Source: Sediminicola sp035798135 (GTDB lineage Bacteria > Bacteroidota > Bacteroidia > Flavobacteriales > Flavobacteriaceae). From it: a DNA stretch of 64,000 nt. The stretch is taken from positions 558,001-622,000 of the forward strand of contig JAPFBR010000002.1 of NCBI GenBank assembly GCA_035798135.1, read 5' to 3'. Position numbers and translations under genes: made by a program. Positions 17,474 through 25,926 of the stretch are shown piece after piece (within the stretch, counting starts at the first letter, position 1; every line of letters starts with the position of its first letter). The notes beneath the pieces are model-generated. The model worked only from the letters and a program-made list of their open reading frames with translations. It made no database searches and was not told where the DNA came from.

Positions 17474-18283
17474 TTACAACTTATAATGCTTCAGTAGTAG
17501 TTTCTCGTACTGTTTGTCAGGTAAAATTTTCTTTAAGAAAAGTGAAAATTTTTGCATAAAAGCCCCCACCTTATAATGTACTTTTGGATGTTTGGTCTGC
17601 ATGATGGCAAACACCGCTTCTGCAACGCAAATTGGGTCTTTTCCCTCATTTACATGATCGTTTATCATTTTTAGGGTATTGCCATAAGCATCTTTATAAG
17701 GAGAATTAGCACCTACAGGTACGTGATAACGGCCAGATGCGATATTGGTCGCGAAATCTCCCGGAGCCAAATTAGTAATTTGCACCCCAAAATCTTTGGT
17801 TTCCATTCGCATGGCTTCCGTAACCAATTCCAACGCTCCTTTAGTTGCTGAATATATTCCTCTATATGGGAGACCCATATAACCAGCTATGGAGGTTATA
17901 TTAATGATTAGTCCGGCATGTTGTTGTCTCATCTGGGGCAATACAGCCTTCATCATATGGATAGGGCCATGAAAATTGGTTGTAAAGGCTTTTTGAATTT
18001 CTTCGTGAGGCGTTTCTTCAATGGGACCGGTAATACCAATCCCTGCATTATTTATTAAAACATCCAATCTTCCCTCTTTCTTAAGAAGTATGTCCATAGC
18101 TTTCTTAATAGATTCTGGCTCACTGACATCCAACTCCAACAGACTAAAAAAATCAAAGTCGGGATATTTGTCCAACCTCCTTGTGGTACCGTATACGGTA
18201 TACCCCTTGGATGACAAATATATTCCTATAGATTTTCCTATCCCGGAAGAACCTCCTGTGATCAATACAACCTTACTTTCCAT
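17474..18283 (-). CDS. short-chain dehydrogenase/reductase
   Basis: A 269-residue classical SDR. The cofactor motif TGGSSGIG is at residues 10-17, the NNAG motif is at about 89-92, and the catalytic Ser-Tyr-Lys set is visible in INITSIAGYMGLPYRGIYSATKGALE. The arginines of YGTTRRLDKYP after the second strand suggest NADPH preference (inference). The substrate is unknown; the C-terminal stretch FSLFLKKILPDKQYEKLLLKHYKL is hydrophobic and basic and may touch membranes, as in SDRs acting on lipids or sterols. It lies upstream of the transaldolase gene in the same orientation. The SRP RNA gene lies on its upstream side. Confidence 0.9.
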   Translation of the reverse strand: MESKVVLITGGSSGIGKSIGIYLSSKGYTVYGTTRRLDKYPDFDFFSLLELDVSEPESIKKAMDILLKKEGRLDVLINNAGIGITGPIEETPHEEIQKAFTTNFHGPIHMMKAVLPQMRQQHAGLIINITSIAGYMGLPYRGIYSATKGALELVTEAMRMETKDFGVQITNLAPGDFATNIASGRYHVPVGANSPYKDAYGNTLKMINDHVNEGKDPICVAEAVFAIMQTKHPKVHYKVGAFMQKFSLFLKKILPDKQYEKLLLKHYKL

Positions 18284-18390
18284 ATCCCCTTAAAATTGGA
18301 TACAAAATAACGAATAAAAAAAGAGATAAGAAGGTTTTGAGGTGATTGGAACAGTAGTAATTTGTTCCTATAAACGAAAGTATTGGGTAC

Positions 18391-18492
18391 AAAAAAAGGC
18401 AAGCTACCTACATCGCACTGCTACAACCGCATACCCTTGCTGTGTTCCCACCCTGGGGGATTCTGCAGGAGCTAGTCGTGTAGGACTTGCCA
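18391..18492 (-). ncRNA. ffs: signal recognition particle RNA (4.5S, bacterial small type)
   Basis: Read on the minus strand, the roughly 100-base sequence starts GGCAAGTCCTACA and ends TGTAGGTAGCTTGCC followed by a T-run; these ends pair to close a long hairpin. The conserved SRP apical region is present, with CCAGG, the GGGAAC tetraloop segment and AGCAAGGG, as needed for Ffh binding. The final T-run at 18391-18397 serves as terminator. This 450-bp stretch between the SDR and glutaminyl cyclase genes otherwise holds no gene. I have placed the 5' end by the terminal stem and the promoter spacing, so it may be off by a few bases. Confidence 0.93.
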
Positions 18493-18496
18493 AGTG

Positions 18497-18526
18497 CAAA
18501 GATACAAACTTTTAATTTTTTCGCAA
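18497..18526 (-). promoter_or_regulatory. promoter of the SRP RNA gene
   Basis: On the minus strand TTG (18526-18524), a 19-bp spacer and TATCTTTG (18504-18497) give a textbook Bacteroidota promoter. The expected start point is near 18491, exactly at the base of the RNA's terminal stem. Confidence 0.8.
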
Positions 18527-18733
18527 TCATTTTACAATCTTAATTTAATTAAATACCTTGCCTCGGCATCCTACCATTCTCCTTGGTTTTATAGTTGATT
18601 GGGAAACAGAATGTTGGAAAAAAATGTAAGCTGGCACAACCCAATAGAATTACCTGTGTCAGAAATTTTAATATAAATAAAATCATGTCAAACCTTATTA
18701 ATAAATAAAGGGTTACTACTTAATATTAGCAAA

Positions 18734-19777
18734 ATGAACAGGTTCAAATATATAGCGTTAGGATTAGTCTCCATATTATTTCTATCGTGTGGAGGAGGCA
18801 ATTCTACAACTTCAAAACTTTTCAACATACAATTGGAAGGTAATAAGGCAGATTTTCAGCAGAATCAGACAGTCAAAATTGATCTTGGAAATCCCAAACA
18901 AAAAACGATCAATTCAGTATCATATAGTATAGATGGGGTGGAAATGGTGCCAAGTGATGGAAAAATCACATTGAACCTACCAACCTTGGGTAATAAGACC
19001 CTTTTGGCAAAGGTTTCCTATGAGGAAGGTATGGTGGACATTTCTAAAAGCATAAAGGTCCTTGCATCCAATCCCCCAGAAATATATACTTATGAAATTC
19101 TAAATGTTTATCCCCATGATATACAGGCATATACCCAAGGTTTGGAGTTTCACAATGACACCCTTTATGAAAGTACAGGCCGACGAGGGCAATCTTCCTT
19201 GCGCAAGGTTGATTACAAGTCGGGAAGGATCTTAAAACAAATAGATCTGGACAAAACCTTCTTTGGAGAAGGAATCACCATCCTAAATAACAAAATCTAC
19301 CAATTGACTTGGCAAAGTGGAATGGGCTTTATTTATAGTCTTGATCGCTTTGAGAAAATAGACACCTTCACTTATGACCAAAGCAGGGAAGGCTGGGGAC
19401 TTTGTAATAATGGAATTAAATTGTTAAAAAGCGACGGTACGGAAAAAATTTGGAATTTAAATCCAGATACTTTAAAGGAAGAAGGATATATAGAAACTGT
19501 CACCAATAAATCCATATTCAATAAAACCAATGAATTGGAATATGTTAACGGAAAAATATACGCCAACGTCTATTTAAAGGAAAGCATGATGATCATCGAT
19601 GCGCAAAGTGGTGCCATTGAAGGGGTTGTAAATTTTGGCGGATTAAAGGAAAAAGTAAAACAGCATGGCGATTTAGATGTTTTGAATGGCATAGCTTATC
19701 ATGCCGGGCGAAAAACATTTTTTGTCACAGGAAAAAATTGGGACAAGTTATTTGAGATTAATATCATAAAGAAGTAG
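18734..19777 (+). CDS. glutaminyl-peptide cyclotransferase, lipoprotein
   Basis: A 347-residue lipoprotein (lipobox LSCG, C19). Residues 20-110 form a beta domain, and residues 115-345 match the plant/bacterial type glutaminyl cyclase, a five-bladed beta-propeller. It begins YPHDIQAYTQGLEFHNDTLYESTG, with the characteristic TQGLEF motif, then LYESTGRRGQSSLRKVD, and later EGWGLCNNG and INELEYVNGKIYANVY-like segments (here TNELEYVNGKIYANVY). It would convert N-terminal glutamine of exported peptides to pyroglutamate. In Bacteroidota many exported proteins begin with glutamine after signal cleavage (SAQ, YAQ), so this enzyme plausibly acts on them. It is followed by a thioesterase gene after 2 bp. 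Confidence 0.9.
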   Translation: MNRFKYIALGLVSILFLSCGGGNSTTSKLFNIQLEGNKADFQQNQTVKIDLGNPKQKTINSVSYSIDGVEMVPSDGKITLNLPTLGNKTLLAKVSYEEGMVDISKSIKVLASNPPEIYTYEILNVYPHDIQAYTQGLEFHNDTLYESTGRRGQSSLRKVDYKSGRILKQIDLDKTFFGEGITILNNKIYQLTWQSGMGFIYSLDRFEKIDTFTYDQSREGWGLCNNGIKLLKSDGTEKIWNLNPDTLKEEGYIETVTNKSIFNKTNELEYVNGKIYANVYLKESMMIIDAQSGAIEGVVNFGGLKEKVKQHGDLDVLNGIAYHAGRKTFFVTGKNWDKLFEINIIKK

Positions 19778-19779
19778 TA

Positions 19780-20169
19780 ATGATCCCCTTTGAAAAAGAC
19801 ATACTTGTACAAAAAGAAGATTTGGATGATTTAAACCATGTGAACAACGTGCGTTATGTGCAGTGGATACAGGACATTTCCAAGGAGCATTGGCAGGAAA
19901 AAGCCCCGAAAAGCTTGAAAGAAGGAATTATTTGGGTGGTACTGAATCATAATATAACCTATAAAAGTGCTGCCAAATTAAATGATCATATTAAAGTTAG
20001 GACCTATATTGTAAAAACAAAGGGAGCAATCTCAACGCGAATTGTAGAGATGTTTGATGCTGTGACTAATGTGCCCATTGTAAATGCAAAAACAGAATGG
20101 TGCATGTTGAATGCTACCACCTTCAAACCTATGAGGGTGTCCGAAGAAATCCAGAATATATTTATATAA
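19780..20169 (+). CDS. acyl-CoA thioesterase, hotdog fold (4HBT)
   Basis: A 129-residue hotdog-fold protein of the 4-hydroxybenzoyl-CoA thioesterase / YbgC type. The motif DLNHVNNVRYVQWIQD contains the aspartate-loop-asparagine arrangement of the family (D-x-NHVNN-x-Y), and the sheet segment IKVRTYIVKTKGAISTRIVEM follows. Such enzymes hydrolyse acyl-CoA thioesters in the cytoplasm as tetramers; the chain length cannot be deduced. It begins 2 bp after the glutaminyl cyclase gene and ends 17 bp before the beta-helix lipoprotein gene, so all three are very likely one operon, although no shared pathway is evident. Confidence 0.88.
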   Translation: MIPFEKDILVQKEDLDDLNHVNNVRYVQWIQDISKEHWQEKAPKSLKEGIIWVVLNHNITYKSAAKLNDHIKVRTYIVKTKGAISTRIVEMFDAVTNVPIVNAKTEWCMLNATTFKPMRVSEEIQNIFI

Positions 20170-20186
20170 ATCAAACTGGAAGAAGC

Positions 20187-21734
20187 ATGTTCAAAATTCA
20201 AGGAATTCGTCTATTGGTTCTTCTGGTACTTTTTCCAATTCTTTGGAGTTCGTGCAGAAAAGATTTTGATTATCCACCGAGTACAGGAAACTTGGAATTT
20301 TCAAAAGACACGGTTTATCTAGACACCATATTCTCCACTATTTCAAGTAGTACGTATAGCTTAAAAGTCTACAACAGAAGTAAAAAAGACCTCAATATTC
20401 CCAGTATTATACTTAAGGAAGGAGCAAGTAGTAGCTATAGGTTAAATGTGGACGGGGTAGCTGGCACTATATTTATGGATATTCCCATTTTGGCCAAGGA
20501 TAGTCTCTACATATTTATTGAAAATACCTTGGACATAACTGGAACTTCACAGAATGAATTTTTAAGTACAGATGCTATAAAGTTTGATTCTGGAGTTAAT
20601 TTGCAACAGGTTGAGTTGGTAACTTTAATCAAGGATGCGATCTTCTTATATCCAAAGAAATTTGATAACGGTACAAAGGAATCCTTTTTGCTCCCTGTAG
20701 AAAATGGAACCGATTCTCAAATTCAAGGTTATTTTATTCCAGAGGAACAGCTGCGTTTCACCAATGTAAAGCCTTATATAATCTATGGCTATGCTGCTGT
20801 TGCCCCAGAAAAGACCTTGCTTGTCGATGCTGGCGCCAGAGTACATTTTCATAAGAATTCAGGAATAATAGTAGGAAAAGATGCCCGTTTTATCATTAAT
20901 GGAGCGCTAAGTGAAAATCTAAAATTACTGGAAAATGAGGTGATTTTTGAAGGGGACAGACTAGAGCCAACTTTTGCTGATATTCCAGGACAATGGAGCA
21001 GTATTTGGCTTACCCCGCAAAGTAAGGATATTGAAATAAATTATCTTACGATCAAAAATGCAACCAATGGATTAATAGTGGATGGGGACAATACTGGCAG
21101 CACCCCTACCCTGACAATAAAAAACTCCCAAATCTATAATAGTTCCAATTCCAATCTTTGGTCTAGAACCGGATCGATCAAAGGAGAAAACTTGGTTTTG
21201 GGGAATTCCGGAAACTCTTCCTTGAGATGCGATCTTGGCGGATCATATACTTTTATCCATTGTACCATAGCCAATTACTTCAGTAAAGGATATCGCCTGG
21301 GCCCTGCTCTTCAATTATCCAATTATCTAATCTTGGATTCTGGAGATATTATTACTAATGATATGGAGGAGGCCACTTTTGAAAATTGTATTATTACGGG
21401 CAGTGGCTCAAACGAGCTGTCCTTAAAATCCGAGAGTACTGCCCCTTTCAAGTTTTATTTTCATCACACCCTGATAACGTCCAATCCAAATGCCCAGGAT
21501 CAAGAAAATCCTAACTACGACTTTAACAACCAGACGATTTACAACACCATCTTTTTAAATCAAAATCCAGATTTTAAGGATACATCCAATAATGTTTTTA
21601 AAATAGGATCTGTATCCGATGGGATAGGTAAAGCAGACATCAACAAAGCGATTTTGGTCCCATTGGATATTCTAGGTTTTGATAGAACAGAACGCCCAGA
21701 TTTGGGAGCATACCAATTTATTATAAATAATTAA
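20187..21734 (+). CDS. beta-helix lipoprotein of unknown function
   Basis: A 515-residue lipoprotein. The frame opens at 20097 inside the thioesterase gene, but the ATG at 20187 gives a good lipoprotein signal (MFKIQGIRLLVLLVLFPILWSSC, shown here only to fix the start at the cysteine near residue 23). Residues 30-180 look immunoglobulin-like. From about 220 to 480 the sequence has the repeating short strands and asparagine/serine turns of a right-handed parallel beta-helix (for example IEINYLTIKNATNGLIVDG and TLTIKNSQIYNSSNSN). The end R..RPDLGAYQF is typical of cell-surface beta-helix proteins. It probably faces the outside or the periplasm and may bind or cut polysaccharide, but no catalytic site is visible. 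Confidence 0.8.
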   Translation: MFKIQGIRLLVLLVLFPILWSSCRKDFDYPPSTGNLEFSKDTVYLDTIFSTISSSTYSLKVYNRSKKDLNIPSIILKEGASSSYRLNVDGVAGTIFMDIPILAKDSLYIFIENTLDITGTSQNEFLSTDAIKFDSGVNLQQVELVTLIKDAIFLYPKKFDNGTKESFLLPVENGTDSQIQGYFIPEEQLRFTNVKPYIIYGYAAVAPEKTLLVDAGARVHFHKNSGIIVGKDARFIINGALSENLKLLENEVIFEGDRLEPTFADIPGQWSSIWLTPQSKDIEINYLTIKNATNGLIVDGDNTGSTPTLTIKNSQIYNSSNSNLWSRTGSIKGENLVLGNSGNSSLRCDLGGSYTFIHCTIANYFSKGYRLGPALQLSNYLILDSGDIITNDMEEATFENCIITGSGSNELSLKSESTAPFKFYFHHTLITSNPNAQDQENPNYDFNNQTIYNTIFLNQNPDFKDTSNNVFKIGSVSDGIGKADINKAILVPLDILGFDRTERPDLGAYQFIINN

Positions 21735-21814
21735 TCCGCCTCCTACAAACCATACGTCTAAAAAGAAAGGTTTTTCTTTCAGAACCACTTCAAATACAAT
21801 ATATTAGACAGGTA

Positions 21815-21835
21815 AACCATAGAAAATCTATGGTT
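21815..21835. promoter_or_regulatory. 21-bp palindrome upstream of the LytTR gene
   Basis: AACCATAGA (21815-21823) and TCTATGGTT (21827-21835) are perfect reverse complements around three A. No T-run follows, so a terminator is doubtful; an operator ahead of the LytTR gene is possible. Two AGTACT hexamers 10 bp apart (21854-21859 and 21864-21869) follow. Confidence 0.4.
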
Positions 21836-21890
21836 AATATACAATCACTCCTCAGTACTTATTAGTACTTTGTAGCCGAATATATTGTCT

Positions 21891-22622
21891 ATGGAGTACA
21901 CATATATTATTGTAGATTCCGATGCTACCTCCAACCTCCAATTACAACATCATTTAGAGGAGTATGGGGAGTTTAGCTGCACTGCCCTTGCACAGAACAG
22001 TGCAGATGGGTTGAACTCCATCTTGAAATTCAATCCCAATATTGTTTTTATCAACCTGAATGATAAGGCATCCGATTATTTTCAAATGGTCTTGGAATTA
22101 CATCAATATGTAAAGGAATTGCCCATTTTAATTGGTATTTCTAGGGGAAAACAATATGCCTATGAAGCTATAAAGAATAATTTTTTTGATTATTGGCTGA
22201 CCCCCTACAATGAATTCGATATTAGGAAATCCCTGTTAAAATTAAAGAAACTAATGCCGAAGGAACCTGTTTCCCAAACGCTCTGTTTAAAGTCATATAA
22301 GGATTACAGATATGTGGATACTGACGAGATCCTATATCTAAAAGCGGATAATAACGCCACCGATTTTATTTTAAAGGACGGCAGTACCATCAGCGCCTTT
22401 AAAACATTGAAGAGCTTTGAAGAGACCCTTCCCGAAAATTTCATTCGCATTCACCAGAGTTATATCCTAAACACCAAATATGTTTCAAGGATCAACTATG
22501 GCAAGTCTATCTGCTCCTTAAAACAGGACAACCACCAACTTCCATTTTCCAAATCCTACAAGGAAAATATAGACGAATTAAAAAAATTCCTTTCAAAAAG
22601 TTCCATCCGCACCTTAAATTAA
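21891..22622 (+). CDS. LytTR-family regulator with a pseudo-receiver domain
   Basis: A 243-residue protein from the ATG at 21891 (a TTG two codons earlier is less likely). Residues 1-118 have the response-regulator fold (YIIVDSDAT at the first strand). The phospho-acceptor aspartate is replaced by asparagine (VFIN55LND) and the conserved lysine by threonine (DYWLTPY), so aspartyl phosphorylation is not expected. Residues 135-240 form a LytTR DNA-binding domain, with YRYVDTDEILYLKADNNATDF, the FIRIHQSYILNTKYV segment and the final LPFSKSYKENIDELKKFL. It should bind DNA constitutively or through another input. It precedes a small lipoprotein gene and a sensor kinase operon in the same orientation. 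Confidence 0.87.
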   Translation: MEYTYIIVDSDATSNLQLQHHLEEYGEFSCTALAQNSADGLNSILKFNPNIVFINLNDKASDYFQMVLELHQYVKELPILIGISRGKQYAYEAIKNNFFDYWLTPYNEFDIRKSLLKLKKLMPKEPVSQTLCLKSYKDYRYVDTDEILYLKADNNATDFILKDGSTISAFKTLKSFEETLPENFIRIHQSYILNTKYVSRINYGKSICSLKQDNHQLPFSKSYKENIDELKKFLSKSSIRTLN

Positions 22623-22763
22623 CCTAATACTCTCAGAGTTGGTACAACTACCCTCAAAACTGGGTGTTTCACTAAAGCGTCTTTCTTCTCCTTTCCAATA
22701 CTGAACCCTCTTTATAAATTAGCGGTATACAATTAATTAATCAACCCCTAAAACTACAATAAG

Positions 22764-22922
22764 ATGAAAAAAGTATTCGGAATTTTAGCAATAGCAGTAT
22801 TATCAACTGGTTTATATTCTTGTGAAGCAGAGACTTCAATGGACGAGACACAAGCTTTGTATGAAACTTTGGATACGACGGCTACCGATGGTAGTGTAGT
22901 TAAAACAGATGAAAGAGATTAA
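22764..22922 (+). CDS. small acidic lipoprotein, 52 residues
   Basis: A short gene starting at the ATG at 22764 (MKKVFGILAIAVLSTGLYSC). Lysines at 2-3, a hydrophobic core and the lipobox LYSC at 17-20 make a complete lipoprotein signal. The mature part is only 33 residues, acidic and threonine-rich (EAETSMDETQALYETLDTTA and a short tail ending DERD). A 15-bp stem terminator follows 16 bp after the stop, so it is transcribed as its own short unit between the LytTR gene and the histidine kinase gene. I know no named family for it. Its position suggests a role in the adjacent signalling system, either as a target or as an accessory peptide; that is inference. Confidence 0.75.
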   Translation: MKKVFGILAIAVLSTGLYSCEAETSMDETQALYETLDTTATDGSVVKTDERD

Positions 22923-22938
22923 TAATTTCATAAATTTT

Positions 22939-22977
22939 AAAAAAGCTTTAAACCAATTCGTTTAAAGCTTTTTTTTT
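22939..22977 (+). terminator. terminator after the small lipoprotein gene
   Basis: A 15-bp stem (22939-22953 with 22960-22974) closes a 6-base loop and is followed by a long T-run. It separates the small lipoprotein gene from the kinase operon, whose start must lie downstream or depend on read-through. Confidence 0.85.
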
Positions 22978-23011
22978 ATCTTGTACTCTGGTAATTCTTA
23001 ATGACACCCTA

Positions 23012-25090
23012 ATCAAAACTACATTTAACAAAGTCTTATTTTCAACGGTCTTTCTAATCCTATATGGTTGTAACCAAGTTGATAAAAAGAGTTTAGATAC
23101 TAATAATAATTCTTACAAAGACAGTGTCTTAATATGGGCTAAACTCAGCAGAAACAGTGAGTTTCCAAACGGCCAAAGGCAGGAATTGTTGAGAAAAGCT
23201 GCTAGCTATACAACATCGATAAAAACCGATTCATTAAAATCCAAATACTATTCTAAAATATCATTGGGATATTTAAAGCTCAAAGATTCCCTGTTATTTA
23301 GAAAAACCAACAAACTGGCTTTACAAGCTTCCATAAAAGGTCAGGACTCAAATACTATAGCAGAAACCCATTGGGATTTGGGGGCTTTTTTTAGAGATAA
23401 TAACGTAAAAGACAGTGCTTACTTTCACTTTGCGTCCGCACAAAAAATCTACAATTCTTTAAACAATCAATTTTTAGCGGGTCGACTCTTGTACAATATG
23501 GCAGCGGTTCAAGGAGATGTCAGAGATTACACTGGCAGTGAGATCAATACCTTCAAAGCCATTGAACTACTAAAACCACTTAATAAGTCTGAACAGTTGT
23601 ACAATTGTTACAATAATTTAGGGGTCGTATATAGCTCTTTAGAGGAATATGACAAGGCTTTGGAATATTTTCAAATAGCACTAGACTATTTAACCAAGTT
23701 GGATGATGAAAATTCCCAATTAATTACTTTAAATAATATTGGGGATACCTACCTAACTCAGAAGGATTATGAACTAGCCAGCACCTATTTCCAAAAAGTA
23801 TTGGAGACTGAAAACTTTGTCAAAATGGACCCACTAACCTATAGCAAAGCTTTAAGCAATAATGCAAGGTCCAGATTATACCTTAACGACACTTTTGGAA
23901 TTGATAAATCATTCTCAAAAGCTTTACAAATTCAAGACAGCATCCCAGATATTATAAGCATGTCCCTTACAAATTATTATATGGCCGAATATGCTTTGGC
24001 CAAAAAGGACACCAATGCCGCAATAACCTTTGCCAAAAAATCAAATTTACTTGCCAAAAAAAGCACCAATAACAAGAGGGTGTTAGAGAGTTTGGAGCTA
24101 ATTAGCAAACTGGACCCAAAAAATGCGCCACAATATGTTCAGGAATATATTCTGTTGAACGATAGCCTTCAAAAAGAAGAACGGCAAATCAGAAATAAAT
24201 TTGCGAGAATAGAGTTTGAAACAGACCAGTTCATAGAACAAAACCAATTATTGGCCAGACAGAAACAGCTTTGGCTTGGGGTTGCGGTCGGACTCTTTTT
24301 TCTGGCCATTGCCATTGTCAGTATTATCTCTTTACGAATAAAAAACCAAAAATTAAAATTTGATCAGCAACAACAGGAAAGTAACTTGGAGATCTTCAAT
24401 TTAATGTTATCCCAAAAAGAAAAGTTTTTGGAAGGCAAACACGAGGAACAGAAAAGAGTTTCTGAAGAACTCCATGATGGCATCTTGGGTCAAATGCTCG
24501 GAATACGATTAATTTTAAGTGGGTTGAACAACAAAAGCGGGGAGACAGGTGCCCAACAAAGAGCGGAATATCTTAAAAAATTACAAGATGTAGAGGAAGA
24601 AGTTAGGACCATTTCCCATGAACTCAACAACGCTGCTTATCAAAAAATTCATAACTTTATTTATTCTGTACAAGATCTTTTAAAAACAATTGAAAACAGT
24701 TCTCAAGTACACTGTAACTTAGAATATACAACAGATTTGGAATGGGACCGACTGAATAGTGAGGTAAAGATCAATATTTATAGAATACTTCAGGAAAGTT
24801 TACAAAACTGTGTAAAACACGCATTAGCGAAGAAGATAGAGGTTACCTTAGGCGCCAATGAAAAGGATATCTTGGTCAAGGTCTCAGACAATGGGGTTGG
24901 ATATCAGGTCAAAAAAGAAAAAAAAGGGATTGGATTGAAAAATATTACTTCCCGAGTACAAAAAATGAACGGATCTGTAGATATTAAAAGTAAAATTGGC
25001 AAGGGAACGACTCTTATGGTGAATATACCATACGAAAATAATTTAGAGAACATTGATCCATTTCAGGAAGCAACCCAAAAAGATATTTAG
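23012..25090 (+). CDS. TPR-containing sensor histidine kinase with N-terminal lipoprotein-like signal
   Basis: The frame is open from 22952 and encodes, from codon 23012, KTTFNKVLFSTVFLILYGC, which looks like a full lipoprotein signal with lipobox LYGC. No ATG, GTG or TTG precedes it in frame; the first standard start is TTG at 23186, which would remove the signal. I place the start at the ATC at 23012 provisionally. Then follow about six TPR units (outside the cytoplasm), one transmembrane helix (WLGVAVGLFFLAIAIVSIISL), a coiled coil, a HisKA_3-type H-box with EELHDGILGQ (histidine about 488 from 23012) and a HATPase domain with SDNGVGYQ and KGIGLKNI. It phosphorylates the regulator encoded 15 bp downstream. 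Confidence 0.88.
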   Translation: MKTTFNKVLFSTVFLILYGCNQVDKKSLDTNNNSYKDSVLIWAKLSRNSEFPNGQRQELLRKAASYTTSIKTDSLKSKYYSKISLGYLKLKDSLLFRKTNKLALQASIKGQDSNTIAETHWDLGAFFRDNNVKDSAYFHFASAQKIYNSLNNQFLAGRLLYNMAAVQGDVRDYTGSEINTFKAIELLKPLNKSEQLYNCYNNLGVVYSSLEEYDKALEYFQIALDYLTKLDDENSQLITLNNIGDTYLTQKDYELASTYFQKVLETENFVKMDPLTYSKALSNNARSRLYLNDTFGIDKSFSKALQIQDSIPDIISMSLTNYYMAEYALAKKDTNAAITFAKKSNLLAKKSTNNKRVLESLELISKLDPKNAPQYVQEYILLNDSLQKEERQIRNKFARIEFETDQFIEQNQLLARQKQLWLGVAVGLFFLAIAIVSIISLRIKNQKLKFDQQQQESNLEIFNLMLSQKEKFLEGKHEEQKRVSEELHDGILGQMLGIRLILSGLNNKSGETGAQQRAEYLKKLQDVEEEVRTISHELNNAAYQKIHNFIYSVQDLLKTIENSSQVHCNLEYTTDLEWDRLNSEVKINIYRILQESLQNCVKHALAKKIEVTLGANEKDILVKVSDNGVGYQVKKEKKGIGLKNITSRVQKMNGSVDIKSKIGKGTTLMVNIPYENNLENIDPFQEATQKDI

Positions 25091-25105
25091 AACAATCGAG
25101 GGACT

Positions 25106-25774
25106 ATGAAAACACTACGAATTTTAGCGGTGGATGATCACGAAATGACCATGATTGGATATAAATTTATCCTGGAGGAAATTCAGTTTGAAGATTCTAA
25201 AATTCAAGTGGACACTGCTAAAACCTATGATCTTGGAAAACAAAAGATATTAGATTCCGCAAAATCCTTTGGGTACGACATTATTATGCTAGATATTCAA
25301 TTGGGTCCTTCTAATGAGACCCAGCCCCATACTGGAGAGGATTTGGGTATCTTGGCCCGCAAAGTAGTACCGAATTCTAAAATCGTATTCTTGTCCTCTT
25401 TCAGCGATAATTATCGGATCAATAGCATTTTAAAATCGGTGAACCCAGAGGGATATATGGTTAAAACCGAAATTGACGAAGATGCCCTGAATGATATGGT
25501 ACACACAGTAATGAAAGAACCCCCGTATTATACAAAAAAGGCATTGATAGCCATTAGGACCAAAATGGCCAATGATATTCCATTGGATGACAATGATAAG
25601 AAAATACTATACCACCTATCCATAGGCACCAAAACCAAGGATATGATAAACTTTATCTCTCTTTCCTTACCCGGTATTGAAAATAGAAAGCGCCAATTGA
25701 AGACAATATTTGAGGTAGAAAAACAAAATGACCAAGCACTGATCACTGAAGCTAGGAATAGGGGTTTTATTTAA
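25106..25774 (+). CDS. response regulator with atypical C-terminal domain
   Basis: A 222-residue partner of the TPR kinase, 15 bp downstream of it. The receiver domain (1-135) is intact: acidic pair D10-D11, phospho-acceptor D63 in DIIMLDIQLG, and the lysine in GYMVKTE. A loop after the acceptor (GPSNETQPHTGEDLG) is longer than usual. The C-terminal 70 residues resemble a LuxR/NarL helix-turn-helix in length and helical pattern (LDDNDKKILYHLSIGTKTKDM, then ENRKRQLKTIF), but the usual LTxRExEVL and NxxIAxxLxxS consensus residues are mostly lost. It is probably a divergent DNA-binding output, though a protein-interaction output cannot be excluded. Confidence 0.85.
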   Translation: MKTLRILAVDDHEMTMIGYKFILEEIQFEDSKIQVDTAKTYDLGKQKILDSAKSFGYDIIMLDIQLGPSNETQPHTGEDLGILARKVVPNSKIVFLSSFSDNYRINSILKSVNPEGYMVKTEIDEDALNDMVHTVMKEPPYYTKKALIAIRTKMANDIPLDDNDKKILYHLSIGTKTKDMINFISLSLPGIENRKRQLKTIFEVEKQNDQALITEARNRGFI

Positions 25775-25926
25775 AAAGCGCTAAATTCCCATACTTTAAC
25801 TTCATTTTTCCTACAAGCTGATCCATTTGGGATTAAAACCATAATTTTTCTAAGGTTTTTATATAGTGCATGCACATTTTTAAAATTTAACTTCGTGTAA
25901 ATGCTTAACCAAATCCCAAGATTAGT

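Noticed and set aside
25866..25875. GTGCATGCAC palindrome
   Set aside because: Only 10 bp, and no supporting promoter or repeat nearby; too weak to call an operator.
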